Shown here: positions 47,820-60,489 of the stretch, piece after piece
Position numbering within the stretch: position 1 is the first letter of the stretch
Layout: every line of letters starts with the position of its first letter
Source: Ailanthus altissimus
Lineage: Eukaryota; Streptophyta; Magnoliopsida; Sapindales; Simaroubaceae
Direction: 5' to 3'
DNA length: 64,000 nt
Assembly: GCA_946807835.1 (NCBI GenBank)
Contig: OX327694.1
Span: forward strand, 7,204,001 to 7,268,000
The notes under the pieces: model-generated
The model's input: only the letters and a program-made list of their open reading frames with translations
Database searches by the model: none
Told to the model about the DNA's origin: nothing
Position numbers and translations under genes: made by a program

Positions 47820-48900
47820 AGACATTGAATCATATATTGGAGGTTCTTAAAATAGCCAAAAAATTATTTAAACTAATAAATTACTGTGAACATTTGAAGG
47901 AAAGTTACAAGGTATTTGCAACACAATTGATACACCTCTTGTGTGTGCAGTTTTGTACACCTAATTGGAGTCAAAGTCCAAAAACATCTAATAACCATGT
48001 CGGTCAGCAGAATAGTAACCTTCTATCAGCTCATCAACTTGGAAACCAAATTTCTTATAAAGATTCTTGCAGAAATTCTCAAATGGTCAACATAAAGTGC
48101 TATACGGAGCACATTTTTGGTTATACCCATCTTTCTTCTTCACAAATAGAATTGGTGCGCCTTAAGGGGATATACTCGGTCTAATAAAATCAGTATCTAC
48201 TAACTCTTGTAACTGATCCTTTAACTCCTTCAACTCTGCTAAAGACATCCTATAAGGTGCAATAGAAATATATGTAGTCCTTAGTACAAGATTCATACTA
48301 AACTCGATCTCTCTGTCTATCAAAAACTCGAGAAGGTCTTTTAGAAATATGTCTAAAAAATCATGTACCATTGGAATATCCCTTAAATTCACTTCATTAA
48401 TCTCGTTATCAATCACATGTGGTAAATAATTTATGCATATTTTTCTAAGTAGACGTTTAGTAGACATAGCTAATATAATGCAAGAAGAAACAATACGATG
48501 CTCTCTATAGAACAAAACCTTAAGTTCCCAAAGCTTCTTAAACACTACCCATTTTTAAAAAAAAACTATAAAGACATGATGATTAGCAAGCTAATCCATC
48601 CTTAATATGGCATCAAAATCCTAAATATCAAGTAAAATTAAGTTTTCTTTAAACTCATAACTTTCATCTTTAACTTTGCTACCACAAAATACATTATTTG
48701 CTAATAATGATTCCTCAGTAGGTGTGGCTACTATTAGATTGCAATATAATGGTTTTAACTCCACATTCGCATGTATGAAGAAATTCCTTATAACAAAAGA
48801 ATGAGTGAAACTGGGTAAATAAGAATATGAGTCTTATGGCCAACGATAGTCAACATACCCAAGACAATATTTAATGTAGCTTGTGCCTTTTGATGGGTCA
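47820..48900 (-). pseudogene. Ty3 protease-RT remnant
   Basis: The frame at 48545-48162 carries the bridge from protease to reverse transcriptase: LRDIPMVHDFLDIFLKDL, DREIEFSMNLV and APYRMSLAELKELKDQLQEL...FIRPSISP. Upstream, after a stop, DFDAILRMD is the C-terminal protease motif (about 48605). Downstream, another frame reads GAPILFVKKKDG-like sequence and then decays. This is the Tekay/Del-type variant of the motif, different from the chromovirus at 30-35.7 kb. Several stops; no LTR pair was assigned. Confidence 0.75.
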
Positions 48901-49289
48901 AGACAAAAACTCGATCTTGAGTATGGGGTCATCTTGTTTGACTCTTTTATAAGTTATGATTTGTTCTCGATACATAAGTCTATGCATTACTAATAGAAAT
49001 AGATCCTCTACCTTAAGTTCCCCGTGCTCAAAAACTATTTTGATGTGGTTGTAAAACTGAACCTTAAATGAAGTTATCACCTTAAGTTAATGCAAGTATC
49101 TTCACTTCTTAGAACTGGCTGAACTTCATTTGCTAATAAGAGAATATGCTAATGATATTTTTATGACTTAATGATCTTGAGTAAGGAGTTTTATTGAATT
49201 AATAATTGCTTGAAGCTTGGGTGTATGAATTTTGGAACTGATATGTTTAGTGAATGAGGGGGTTTGATAAATGAAGATATTATATCATT

Positions 49290-50500
49290 TTAATATTGTA
49301 TGAATATTAATTATTTAATATTTATACAATAAATATTTTGAATAAAATTGTTAATATTTAATTATATGTATGGTAAGATGCTTGTAACGTTTCAAATATT
49401 ATATGATTTAAAAGAGTTCAGATATAATCTAAAAGAGTTTAGACCAGAGCTAAGAGTTATGATTGCTAAAAGTTATAATTGCTAAGAGTTAACAGGTTAT
49501 AAGAGTTAATAAAATCTAAAGAGTTAGAACTTTGTCTGAAATGGGACAAAGACTTAGAGATATATTAGTAATAATATAGTTGTAAGGAATTATAAATAGT
49601 GCTAAAAATGTCAATGTGCAAGTATATTCTCAAACTTTATGTTCTTTATCTATATTCACTGATGCAGGTTTGTCGGTGAAGACTTTATCATATATAAATT
49701 AGTGTATGTCTATATTTGGATGGTTCAGATGGTTAGTCTTAGCAAACCATGAGCTAAGTGGAAGCTCGTATAGGCATATAGGTATTAAGTGAGAACTAGG
49801 TACTGAACAGACTCAATGATGATATTCAATAGACATCCCATATAATCGTCAATTCAGGATTCTCTCGAGTTGAGTAGTTTTTGTGGTCCCTTGACCTAAG
49901 CACTACGGTGGGCTTATAAGTGATTTACCATACTTTTGTTCCACACATGTTAGAGACCTTTCATAGTCTGACTGCTAGGTGTCATTGGATATAGTTCGAT
50001 GCTTATAGAGTCTGGTGTATGTAGATATAGGATCTGTTAGTTCATAAAGGTGAGTTGTATATCCTGATGCTCTAAGATTATATTTCAGAAAGTCTTATGG
50101 TCATAAGCAATAAACCCAAAAAAGAGTTTCTCGTGGGATAAATAATATCGCAAAACTGTTTGTGAATATTGTCTATTGAAATATAAATCTGAAGATAAGT
50201 TTAGCATTGAGCATATAGAGACTTGACGGTGATGATCTACGTCTCCGCTCTTCTAGAATATACATGATAGAGGGATTATACAAATATCTATTAATCTCAA
50301 CTTATATGGTTCAAACGATGCTTTGTAATTTTCATAATGTGCGTGTAGGGTATTATTTACAGACTTACAGAAGAGTGCTGTAAGATAAACGAGTGTGAAC
50401 CTAGGAAGTTTCACATTATGAAGCGTACTCGTTAAATAATGGGGTAGTGCACCAGATCCAAATGATTCGATCAGGGAAGATCTCGAAAAGCAAAAATTAT
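49290..50500 (+). repeat. Unclassified repeat, copy 2
   Basis: Plus-strand counterpart of the split repeat at 23560-27010, uninterrupted here and about 590 bp longer in its middle (49610-50200). There are no long frames. Confidence 0.7.
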
Positions 50501-53218
50501 TTTAGGATCTCTAAAAAAATTGATAGAATTTAAGTGTTAAATCTAAGATGTTGACAAGTGGCAAATCTTCATCCTCTAATTGGTTGCCACATGTCATGCC
50601 ATTAATTTATAATGGCATGACACATGGCAAGCTATTGTTGCCTCTTCACCATTCGGCCAATTTGGCCTAAAGCCACCAAATTTATTTTGTTCAAATCATG
50701 CTTTATGTTAAGCATGAGGTGGCCATTATTCTATGATTTTTGAAAGGAAATTTGCCACTATTTGAAAAGTCATTCGATCATTTTTATTTGTAAATTATGT
50801 TTGCCTTGTCATGATTTATGTTAAGTATGTGGCCTTAATTCATTAGCATTTCACAAGTAAATGGCCACTCATCATGTTGCATGATTCGACCAACTTAAGA
50901 AATGCCACCAAGCTACTTAAAAGCATGAAGTAGTTAATATAAATATTGCAATGCTTATGAAAAATTGGCCAGTATTTGTAATTTAATTGGCCATTAATTG
51001 TTATTTAATTAGCCAAGTAGGTGGCGACAATTGCTATACAAATGAGTGATTTCTTCCTTTGAAATTCATTCTTAAGTTATATAGCAAAAGAAAAGCAAGA
51101 GCAATATATATACTAATAGTTAGTATTTGTCGAATATCTAAGGAAACAAAAGTTGTTTCAAATTTTCGCTGAGAAAAGAAGCTACCATTCTAGCTTGAGC
51201 AATCCTACCATATTCACAACTAGAATTATTTAAAGCGTGCCTCAAGGGTAAGCTCCATTTTATCTCATTAATGTAATGAGATGTGTATTTTATATTTTGC
51301 TGTGTATATTTTGTATGTGAGATGTGTAAAATTAAAAATTAAAATGCCATATTCACTATAGGCATAACACATTTACAAATTTTGGATTCTCATATATTAA
51401 TATTAATTTGCATACAATAAATTTATTTTTATTATGATGTTTTAGATAAAGAAAAAAAAGAAAGATGACAGATTGCATAAGTGTATTTATTGAGACTCAA
51501 TTAAGATATGATGGGAGTATAGCTGATTCAGATAGTGCAAAAATAATTGTAAGTAATATAAATTTATAATAATCATATATTTAAGAAATTGTTAAACTTT
51601 AATGTTTTAAGTAGGTTTTAATATTCTTATGGTCAATTAAATAAAAATTTGTTTCAATTGCCAAATGATGAAGAAAATATAAGTTACAAGAGACCAAATA
51701 TTCATTGTTGTGATAGAACGTGATAGTTATGGGTATGTTTGAACCTACGGGTCTGGTCCATCATCATTAGATGTCATATAACAAAGTTCAGATCGAAGTT
51801 ACGAGATGATGAAACAAGAGTTAAGTTGTCTAAAGTCTATATATAATGACTTTCAAGGTAAATATATTGTTTTGCATAATCAATGTAATGAGATACGCAC
51901 GTTAATGCTATGATAGTTTGAGAGTAGTGGGATTAACTTGTCTGCCAATGATAAAATATGAAGATTTAATTTATACTTACAAAGTTATTTATAAATTATG
52001 AATTATTTTTATAGATTCAAGATACTTCTAGTGCACACCATCAACATGCAAATACAAATTAAAGGCTTAAGATTTGTTATAACTTTTTTTTTTTTGTAAA
52101 ATTGTAATTGATTATAAAGTGGAAATATTTAAAGTTGTTGGCATTAAATTTTTTTTTAATGGAGTCTATTGTAATGGAAATTCATTTGTGGTTGACACAA
52201 TCAAAAGAATTAATCAATTTAATTTTATGAAACTCAATTGAATGATTTCTCTTTGTAACTATAAATTTATTAATTGAAGTGCAAGATTCAATTTTAATTT
52301 TATGAAACTCAATTGAATGATTTTATTTCATAAATATAATTAATTAATTAATGTATAATATTAAATTTTAATTTACTCAATTGAATGATTTCATGAATAT
52401 ATTTTTAATTAATTAAAAATAAAATTTAATAAAAAATAAAATAATACAATTAAATATTTAATCATACAAAAGTCTATTTAATTTGTATAATTTTAAATCT
52501 AAAATATTAAAAACAATTGCCATTAAGCATAAAAATTACTACTCATTTGACAAATCTAGTTTAAAACTCAACTAGCCTAAACTCAAAAATAAAAATTCAA
52601 ATTGAACCTAAGAATTAATAATTGAATTGAACCGAATTGACTCCTGTACATAAAATAAATCGGTTTCATTCTACCGAGACCGATTGATTCGATTTAATAC
52701 AAAACCGAACTAAAACCTAAAAAATACCAACATTATCGATTGAATAGCATTTGGAGATTTACCAATTCAAAGTACCATTTATGTGGATTGAAAACTGATT
52801 TGATTAGTTTGAATGAATTAAAATAGATTTGGAGCGACCCATAAAAAGGCGTAATGTTCTTCATCCTCAGCTTCGTTTTAGTTATTAACTATGCTCTCTC
52901 TCTCTCTCCCCCTCCCAGGTAAGGTAAGCAATACAGAATAGTCATACCTCGTGAATTATTATTACAGTTATTGTCAATAAAGATTTGATGCAGCATCAAG
53001 TCAAAGAAAAGAAAAAAATGACGTAGCACATATTGACTGCAATTACTTCCAAGAATATTTTACTACAATTATTTCCAATATTGAGTAAACGCAATCACAT
53101 ACATAATTGACCACTGTTATTTGCAGCAAGGAAAGGATTGTTCGCCATTTTTTTGGAAGATGCTATATTCCCAAAATTGTATTTAATTGATCTACTTATA
53201 TTAATATTGTTGAATGAA
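50501..53218. other. Spacer with minor repeat-like segments
   Basis: 50575-50640 contains a near-palindrome (GCCATTAATTTATAATGGC core, with ACATGTCATGCC and GGCATGACACATGG arms). 51465-51560 has an ATG-led segment (MTDCISVFIETQLRYDGS) ending at a good donor, GTAAGT, of unknown family. 52580-52740 has CCGA/CGGTT-like words reminiscent of the MITE at 10.5 kb. No gene is supported. Confidence 0.4.
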
Positions 53219-54413
53219 ATCAAGTCTTGGCAATTCCTGAGCAAATGTGTCAAAGAAGGAGGCATTCCTTTTGAAAGGGCTAATGGCCGTAGGATTTTTG
53301 ACGCAGCATCCGATGATGATCATTTCAACGTCGTCTTCAACGATGCATTGGCTTATTTTTCCCAAAATCTTAACCAGGAAAGTAGTGGTACATTATAAAG
53401 ATGGATTTGATTGCTTGAAATCATTGGTAGATGTGGGAGGTGGGGTTGGAGGGCTGATAGCTGAGATTGTGAAATCATATCCACACATCACCGGCATCAA
53501 TTTTGATTTGCCGCATGTCGTCGCCACTGCTCCGGCGTATGATGGGGTCACACATGTTTCAGGTGACATGTTTCAAGCCATTCCTAATACTGATGCAGTT
53601 CTCCTGAGGGTAAGATATATAATGTGGTATTTCTTTCCGATGCGGGGGAGCGGAAACCATAATTATGTTATCGTAGGTTGTCAACAATTGATTTAATATT
53701 GTTCTAATAAATGAGGACTATATGCATTTTAAGTTTAACACAATTTGATGTACAAAATTTAAATAAAATTGCTAAATAAGTTTAAGATAAATAATCTAAT
53801 TAATCTTTTTTTTTTAAAAAATCAAATAAAATATATAAGAATTAATTTAGAAAACTAACAAAATAAACTAAAAAAATTAAATAAGAATTTAATTAAAACA
53901 AAAAAAGTCAAATAAAGCATATATATAAAAGTTTTTTTTTTAAAAATTTTAAGAATACTAGTTCTACTAAAATAAAAAATATAAAGTAATTTAATTGTTC
54001 AATATCAATATGCTATTATGTGGCAATTTCATTTACATCCAATCTCTTTGGCATGATGATTTAGAGTGATGAAATAGGCTATATAATTTGTTGTTATTTT
54101 TTTCCACTCCATGAAGTGGGTACTGCACATTTGGAGCGATGAAGGTTGTGTCAAGATTCTGAAAAACTGCCGGAAAGCAATACCTGAGGACACTGGAAAA
54201 GTGATTATTGTTGATGCTGTTCTTCAACCTGATGGTAAAGGTCTGTTTGATGGCATCGCTTTGGCATTTGATTTGATCATGATGGTCACCATGGGTGCAA
54301 AAGAGAGGACTGAGTCTGAGTGGAAGAAGATATTGGAAGAAGCAGGATTCTTTTACTACAATATAATCAAAATCCCAGCTTTGCAATCCATTATCGAGGC
54401 ATATCCAAAATGA
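53219..54413 (+). pseudogene. O-methyltransferase pseudogene, 5'-truncated and frameshifted
   Basis: Resembles the plant COMT-like class of SAM-dependent O-methyltransferases that methylate phenolics, flavonoids or related alcohols. The first recognisable residues are SWQFLSKCVKEGGIPFERANG (from about 53225). The SAM-binding motif VDVGGGVGG is at about 53430, followed by INFDLPHVV and DMFQAIPNTDAVLLR up to a donor AGG|GTAAGA (53609). Exon 2 starts at 54117 after AG, with WVLHIWSDEGCVKIL (family LHDW, catalytic His kept, Asp replaced by Ile), KVIIVDAVL and TESEWKKILEEAGF, ending in YPK. Damage: the roughly 110-residue N-terminal dimerisation region is missing, and the frame slips by one base near a TTTTT run at about 53348. 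Not expected to make an active dimer. Confidence 0.85.
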
Positions 54414-55058
54414 AATGAAACGATACAAAATCAGAATAACCTGCAGCTCTCTCTCTCTCTCCATCTATAGAAGCCTCTGTACGCCAGCCAAGCATCAAAA
54501 TTCTCGCACCCTTTCTTTTCAGTTTTCACCGGGGAGAGGAGCTCCGGTTGATCTCTCTGTCTAGTGAAAATTTGTTCTCTCTTCTTTTTTCTTTAATTGC
54601 GTGAAAGCATATTTGGTGGTTTTCCTCTTCCAAAATTTTAATATGTAGTAGCTTTAGTGTGGTTTCTAAATTTTTTGAGCGTTACAATATATCTTATTTC
54701 TATTTTTGTAGTCTTTATATAAATTTGATAGATGTTAGGCAAGAGATCGATCTTTACAGAACATTAGTTACTGTGTCAATCGGATAAGCCGACTTAAATT
54801 AGAGAGTATTTAAAAAGTGCTGAGCTGAGCTGGAGCTCTAGTATATTGAGTGCACAATTTTTTATGAAGGTTGGCCATGTTAATATAAAAGATGGAGAAA
54901 AGATGACGAAAGCTGCTAGTTAATGTTCATTCATTGTAAGCATATATACACAAGTAGCTGAGTTTATTTTCAGGAAATACAAAAATTATATATAAATTTG
55001 ATCACATTAGGCTTAATTAGCATGTGATCCCTACTTGGTTGAAGGAGCAGTATTATCT
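54414..55058. other. Flank of the pseudogene and possible copia LTR
   Basis: No gene. If the copia fragment at 55059-55334 keeps part of its 3' LTR, it should lie here (minus strand, starting near 55058 with ATTAGAGATAATACTGCTCC), but the outer end could not be set. Confidence 0.35.
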
Positions 55059-55334
55059 CTAATATACCCCCGCAAGATGGTGCTCCCATCGGAGACCCCA
55101 AATTTTGGAGCAAAGACAATGAAACCAGTGGCGTGCGTGCGTGACAGAGGTTTTTGTTAAAGCATCAACTAATTGGTTTAGAGAAGAGATATGAGAAATC
55201 CGCAAGTCGCCATTCTTCACTTTATCCAGCACAAAATGAAAATCAACGACCATGTGTTTCAAATGGGAGTTGAAACCAGATTGACACATATATCGGTAGT
55301 GTTGACATTGTGCAATAGATGGGAGATGGGCCAT
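55059..55334 (-). pseudogene. Copia RNase H C-terminal fragment
   Basis: The 91-codon frame contains SHLKHMVVDFHFVLDKV and ISSLNQLVDALTKTSVT, matching the end of Ty1/copia RNase H (family core KHVEIDYHFVRDKV and QLADALTK). It ends next to a purine-rich TTGCGGGGGTAT that could be the polypurine tract. The rest of this element is absent. Confidence 0.85.
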
Positions 55335-55551
55335 ATCTAAAAAAAAAAGAGAGAGAGAAATGGACTGTTAAATCTTTTAGGATCCAAAAGAGAAATAAAA
55401 AAAACTATGGCTCACTTGCTTAAAACCTAAACTAAGCCTCTCCTCTTTTTAAATTAGCATGGAAAGAAAAAAAAAGGACAAAAATTTGGCTTTAGAAGGC
55501 TGTCACTACCGGAGAAGAAAAAGAAAAAATCAAAGATTTTAATGTAGATGG

Positions 55552-56029
55552 TGTTAATAGTTGTTGGTAGATGGATGTTAAAAAGAAAAATTAAATGAAG
55601 TAAGAGATTGATGGTAGTTGGCAATTACAAAGAGTATTATAGCTTTAGCTCTCTTATAAATAGAGGCACATTTTTACTATTTGAATTATCTTAAAAAATT
55701 TATAATCATCCCATTATTTATAATCTCTTGTAATTCAATTAAAACTCATATTTTATTATATTTAGTGTCTTGTTATTTATTAAGAGAGAAATGTGAGATT
55801 GAGATGTACTTCATAGTTTCACGAGAGAGTAAAAATTGTTCTCTTTTTATAATTAGAGAGAAGTTATAATCTCATTTTCATAGTGAAATTTTCCTATACT
55901 TATTCTATAGTTTTTACCTCAATTAGTTTGAGAGTTTTTTATGCAAAATTTATATGTCATTAGTTTCTTTTAGTTTCTCATCTGTACTTTGAATTAAGAT
56001 ACTGCTTCAACCTATAATTATCCATAACA
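55552..56029 (+). repeat. 5' LTR of the copia element
   Basis: From TGTTAATAG to CCATAACA, 478 bp, with a TATA box TATAAATAG at 55655-55663. The degraded primer site TAGTATTAGAGC lies at 56032-56043, two transitions from TGGTATCAGAGC. No second LTR is in the window, so the ends rest on TG...CA and the primer site. Confidence 0.65.
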
Positions 56030-57268
56030 AATAGTATTAGAGCATTCAGGTGAAGGTATCTCGTTCTTAGGTATTATTCACAGATGTGTAACTGTTTATG
56101 TATATAATACTATTTATACATACGGTATTGTTCAAGTATATAGTACTGTTCACGGTGAAATAGTGAGAGTCGGTTCAATGGAGAAACAGATCGTAGTCAA
56201 TCAATATGACAACAAAGTACAAGATAGAGAAGTTCAACGAGAATAATTTCTCGATGTGGAAGATGAGAATGATGGCAATCTTAAGAAAAGACCATTATTT
56301 GGCAGCAATTGATAACAGACCGGCAAGTATAATTGATGAAAAATGGAAAAAGATAGATGAAGATGCTATTGTTAACTTGTATCTGAGATTAGCAGATGAA
56401 GTTCTATTAAGCATAACAGAGAAAAAAACAGCAAATGAGATGTGAGATACGCTGACAACTTTGTACAAGTTAAAGTCTCTTCACAATAAAATCTTTTTGA
56501 AAAGAAGACTTTACACCCTTTGGATGTCAGAATCCATTACGGTAACTAATCATATCAACGCTCTCAATATTTAAATTTTCCAACTTTATTCATTGGGTTA
56601 TAATATTGAGCAAAATGAACGTGTCAAGATTCTACTCCAAAGTCTTCCAGATTCATATGACCATTTAATCATCAACTTAACAAATAACCTCCTGACGGAC
56701 TATCTAGTTTCCAAAGATGTTATAGCCTCTGTTCTTGAAGAAAAAAAGCAGGCTTAAAAATAAGAAAGACAGAGTAACTAGTTCACAGCAAGCGGAGATT
56801 TTATCGATGACTAGAGGCAGGTCAATAGAGCATAGCTCTAGTAGAAGTCACAGATATGGAATATCAAAGTCAATGAGTAAGAAGAATATCAATTGCTACA
56901 ACTGTGGCAAGAAATGGCATTTCAAAAGTGAGTGTTGATATAAAAAAGGTGTAGAAAAGACCAATGAGTCACTAAAATCTCAGGGTTGTGTTGTAAGTAC
57001 TTTTGATGATATTAACATCTTATACAGCGAGACAATAACTATTTCAAAGGATAGAAAGAAGCTCATTGAGGTTTGGATAATGGATTCAGGAGCAACATGG
57101 CATATGACCTCTCGTCGAGATTGGTTTTACAAATGTAAACCCATCTATGAAGGATCTGTGCACATGGGTGATGACCATTGCTTAGAGATTGTTGGTATTA
57201 GCACCATCAAGTTGAAGATGTACGATGGAACAGTTCGTACTATTAATAGGGGTGTAAAAGCACTAGTA
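55552..57268 (+). mobile_element. Copia retrotransposon, 5' part only
   Basis: 5' LTR, degraded primer site and gag plus protease, cut off at 57268 where an Athila-like LTR begins. It faces away from the copia fragment at 55.1 kb. The missing part may continue beyond the right edge of the window. Confidence 0.75.
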
Positions 57269-57271
57269 TGA
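56206..57271 (+). pseudogene. Copia gag and protease remnant
   Basis: Starts at an ATG with YKIEKFNENNFSMWKMRM, the copia gag N-terminus. The gag continues through LYKLKSLHNKIFLKRRLYTL and LLQSLPDSYDHLI. The zinc knuckle CYNCGKKWHFKSEC has all four metal ligands, with Trp where Gly is usual. The protease core is WIMDSGATWHM. Breaks: TGA at 56443-56445 where Trp is usual, TAA at 56572-56574, a one-base slip in an A run at about 56741, and a TGA after the knuckle. Sequence stops matching at about 57268, where the next element begins. Confidence 0.85.
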
Positions 57272-58626
57272 TTTGTACCCAACTTTTGTATTTTGCTCCA
57301 AATAATAAATATTTGGCTATTTAATTGTGGATTTTTGATCATAAATAGATGCACGACGGAAAATATGACGTATAAGAACAAATAAGATGTGAATCGGACG
57401 TCAAAAGAAGAAGCTACGCTTAAAATATGAAAGAGGTACTAGAGCTGGGCGCCGCAGCGACCATGACTGAGAGCTGTGGCGCCCAGGTTAGTAGCTAAGC
57501 GTCGCAGTGCCCACAACCTAGCGCTGCGGCGCTCGTGGCGGTAAACAGTAACTTGGTGAACATTACTTTGCTACAGTAACTAGTGAACAGTACTTTGCTA
57601 CAATAACTTGTTAACAGTATTTTAAAGAAAAATACCTATAAATAGAAGGCCAAAAACCTTAAGAGAGGAGGAGGAGGGAAAAATAAAGAAAAGAGGAAAA
57701 AATTTAGAGAGAGAATTCACAACACAAAATCAAATATCAAAGCCAAAGATTGAAGAACTAAGATCAAGATTCAAGCTTCAAGTCAAGATTGAGGGAGAAG
57801 CACATCAATGAGTCACTTTGATTAGTTTTTCTTCTCTTTCTTTATCATTATGTTCTTTTTCTTGTTGATCTTTAGGAATTAGTTTGATACTTTTGGTTTT
57901 GTGATGGGTTAACTTGTTCATCTAGGGTTAGACTATGTGAGCCTAATATGGATTTGGATTATGTTAATTTTTAGTTTATGAACTTAATTATTATAATTGA
58001 TTCATTCTATCTTGTGTTTAATGGTTTCATTATATCTGACTAATATTTTGAATGATTGAGGAACCATGATGAACTTGATGAAGGAATTCATGTGTTTAGC
58101 CTAGGATAGTTTGATACATGATCATAAGGTAATAACTATGAGTTCCGTCTAGGATAGACATATACCTAAGTAGTATGTATGGTCTAATTTAGACTTTATC
58201 TTAATGAATTACATTTTGATTTGATTACCATAGACATATAGGTGATTGTTAGAATTCGTAATATAGTCACTTGACCATCGACAGAGACTTGTGATAAGAT
58301 TAGTGTCTAAGCCAATCAATTGGTATTAAATGATTAACTAAGTGGTTAATGAGTTCAATGAAATATTAGGGGATGAGTCAAAACCTTAGATTATCTTTAT
58401 TTGTGAATTCTACTCTTTGTTTTTGTTTAGTTAATTGAGATAATTAGATTAGGTAAATAAATTTCAGATTTTAGTTTTCTGAATAAAAGTTAAGTAGATA
58501 CAATTTTAATACTTGATTTATAGAATTAGATTGCATAGTCCCTGTGGGATCGATATCTGGACTTAAAATCCCATATTACTTGATACGATAGCGTGCACTT
58601 GCGTTTAACTACTATAGCATAAATCA
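57269..58626 (+). repeat. 5' LTR of the Athila-like element
   Basis: About 1.36 kb, starting TGATTTGTACCCAAC, with TATA box TATAAATAG (57637-57645) and the lineage-typical end CCTGTGGGATCGATATC ... GTGCACTTGCG. Its GC-rich patch at 57440-57545 (GGCGCC, GCTGCGGCGC) stands out. The right edge is set by the primer site that follows. Confidence 0.7.
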
Positions 58627-58631
58627 AGTTT

Positions 58632-58651
58632 TTGGCACCGTTGCCAGAGAC
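58632..58651 (+). other. Primer-binding site of the Athila-like element
   Basis: TTGGCACCGTTGCCAGAGAC, close to the TTGGCGCCGTTGCCGGGGAC signature of Athila and related elements (two G-to-A changes and one further G-to-A). Confidence 0.85.
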
Positions 58652-58780
58652 TAATTTTATCTATTCTTTAAATCAATACTAATACCAAGCTACTTACTTT
58701 TAATTCAGATTTTTATTTTTGTTTTATCTTCTTCTTTTTTACTTTGATCTTCTTTTTATTTTTCTTTGACAGTTCATACC

Positions 58781-60458
58781 ATGGAGGGAAACAACAATCA
58801 CATCAATAATTTTGTGTTTGAGCTTATGATACAACAGAGATCTTTAAAAGAATAGGTTATCCTAACTACAAGTGGTGTTCAGTCTAATATTCGACGATCA
58901 ACCATCAATGTTAATAACTTTGAGATCAAGCTAAATATTATTCAGATGTTGAAAGAAGCTGTGTAGTTCAGCAGAGCTCCCAATAACGATCCTAACATGC
59001 ATATCATAAATTTTTTGGAAATTTATGATACCTTCAAATACAACGGAGTCTCCGACGATGCCATCAGATTGAGATTATTCCCTTTCTCGTTAAGGGACAG
59101 AGCTAAGATTTGGTTGATGTCATTGCCGTCAGGATCCATATCGACGTAGGAAGATTTAGCACATAAGTTTTTAGCTAAGTTCTTTCCACCACCAATGACA
59201 GCAAAGATGAGGAATGACATCACCTCGTTTAGTCAGATTGATGGAGAGTCATTGTATGAGGCATGAGAGCGCTTCAAGGACATATTGAAGAAGTGTCCTC
59301 ATCATGGAGTCCCTAAATGGCTATTAGTTCAAACGTTCTATAATGGATTAGTAGGCCATTTGAGGACTATTGTAGATGCCACTACTGGAGTAGCCTTAAT
59401 GAATAAATCTACAGATGAGGCTTATGAGTTACTAGAGGAGATGGCGTCTAATAGTTACCAATGGTCAGCAGAGAGAGTTGCACCTAGAAGAGTCACCGGT
59501 ATACATGAGATTGACGCATTCAATACATTGACAGTGCAAATTAACTTATTAGCCAAGAAATTTGATTCGTTGAATGCCGTCAAAATCTAACAAGTGACAT
59601 GTGACTTTTGTGATGATAACCACATAAATGGGCAGTGCATGAAAATAAATTATGTGGGCAATTTTAACCAATAACCACCTAACCTACAATCTAACTTCTA
59701 TAATCTGGGGTAGAGAGATCATCCAAACTTCTCTTGGCGTTACAACCAAAAGGAGCCATCTAGACCAATGAATCCCCTAAGATTTTCGCCACCACAAGAG
59801 AAGAAGCCGACATTATAAAGTTCAATGATGCCATGTTACAGAATCACTCAGCGTCTTTGAAGAATTTAAAGGTTCAAATGGGATAATTTGTTGCTGCAAT
59901 TAATAGGAGACCTTAGGGCACTTTACCAATCGATACTGAGATAAATCCAAAAGAGAATATAGAGTTATGCCAAGCCATCAACTTGAGGAGTGGTAAAATC
60001 TTATAAGAAAATATATCCACATCACCACCATCAAGTATAAATGAGAAGGGAGTGCTGAAAAATAAAGTGCAACCATATAGATTGCTTATTCATTTTCTTC
60101 AAAGGCTACAGAGGTGTCAAACAAGTGTTGAAACAAAAAATCAGCAACATACCAATCCAAAAAATAGTGCAGAATCTCAGAAAAGTACAGAATTCTCAAT
60201 AATGGAACGTGCAGAAACTGGTATTAAAGTGCAACAATATTCTAAGGTGCAAAAAAGTGACAACACAATAGAAAATACTAGTAACGAAGAGCAGAATCAG
60301 CCTATGCACATTACATTACTTGACTGTGCAGCATTAATGTAGTGTCATTAAACACAAAAGAGCTCAAAGACATGGAGATATCGAATTCTTACATAAAAAA
60401 GAAGGCGTTAAGGCATAGAAAGAGAAGAAAGAAGACGTTAAGGCATAGAAAGAGAAGA

Positions 60459-60489
<31 letters not shown>

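Noticed and set aside
54033..54464. 143-codon minus frame
   Set aside because: Antisense shadow of the second O-methyltransferase exon.
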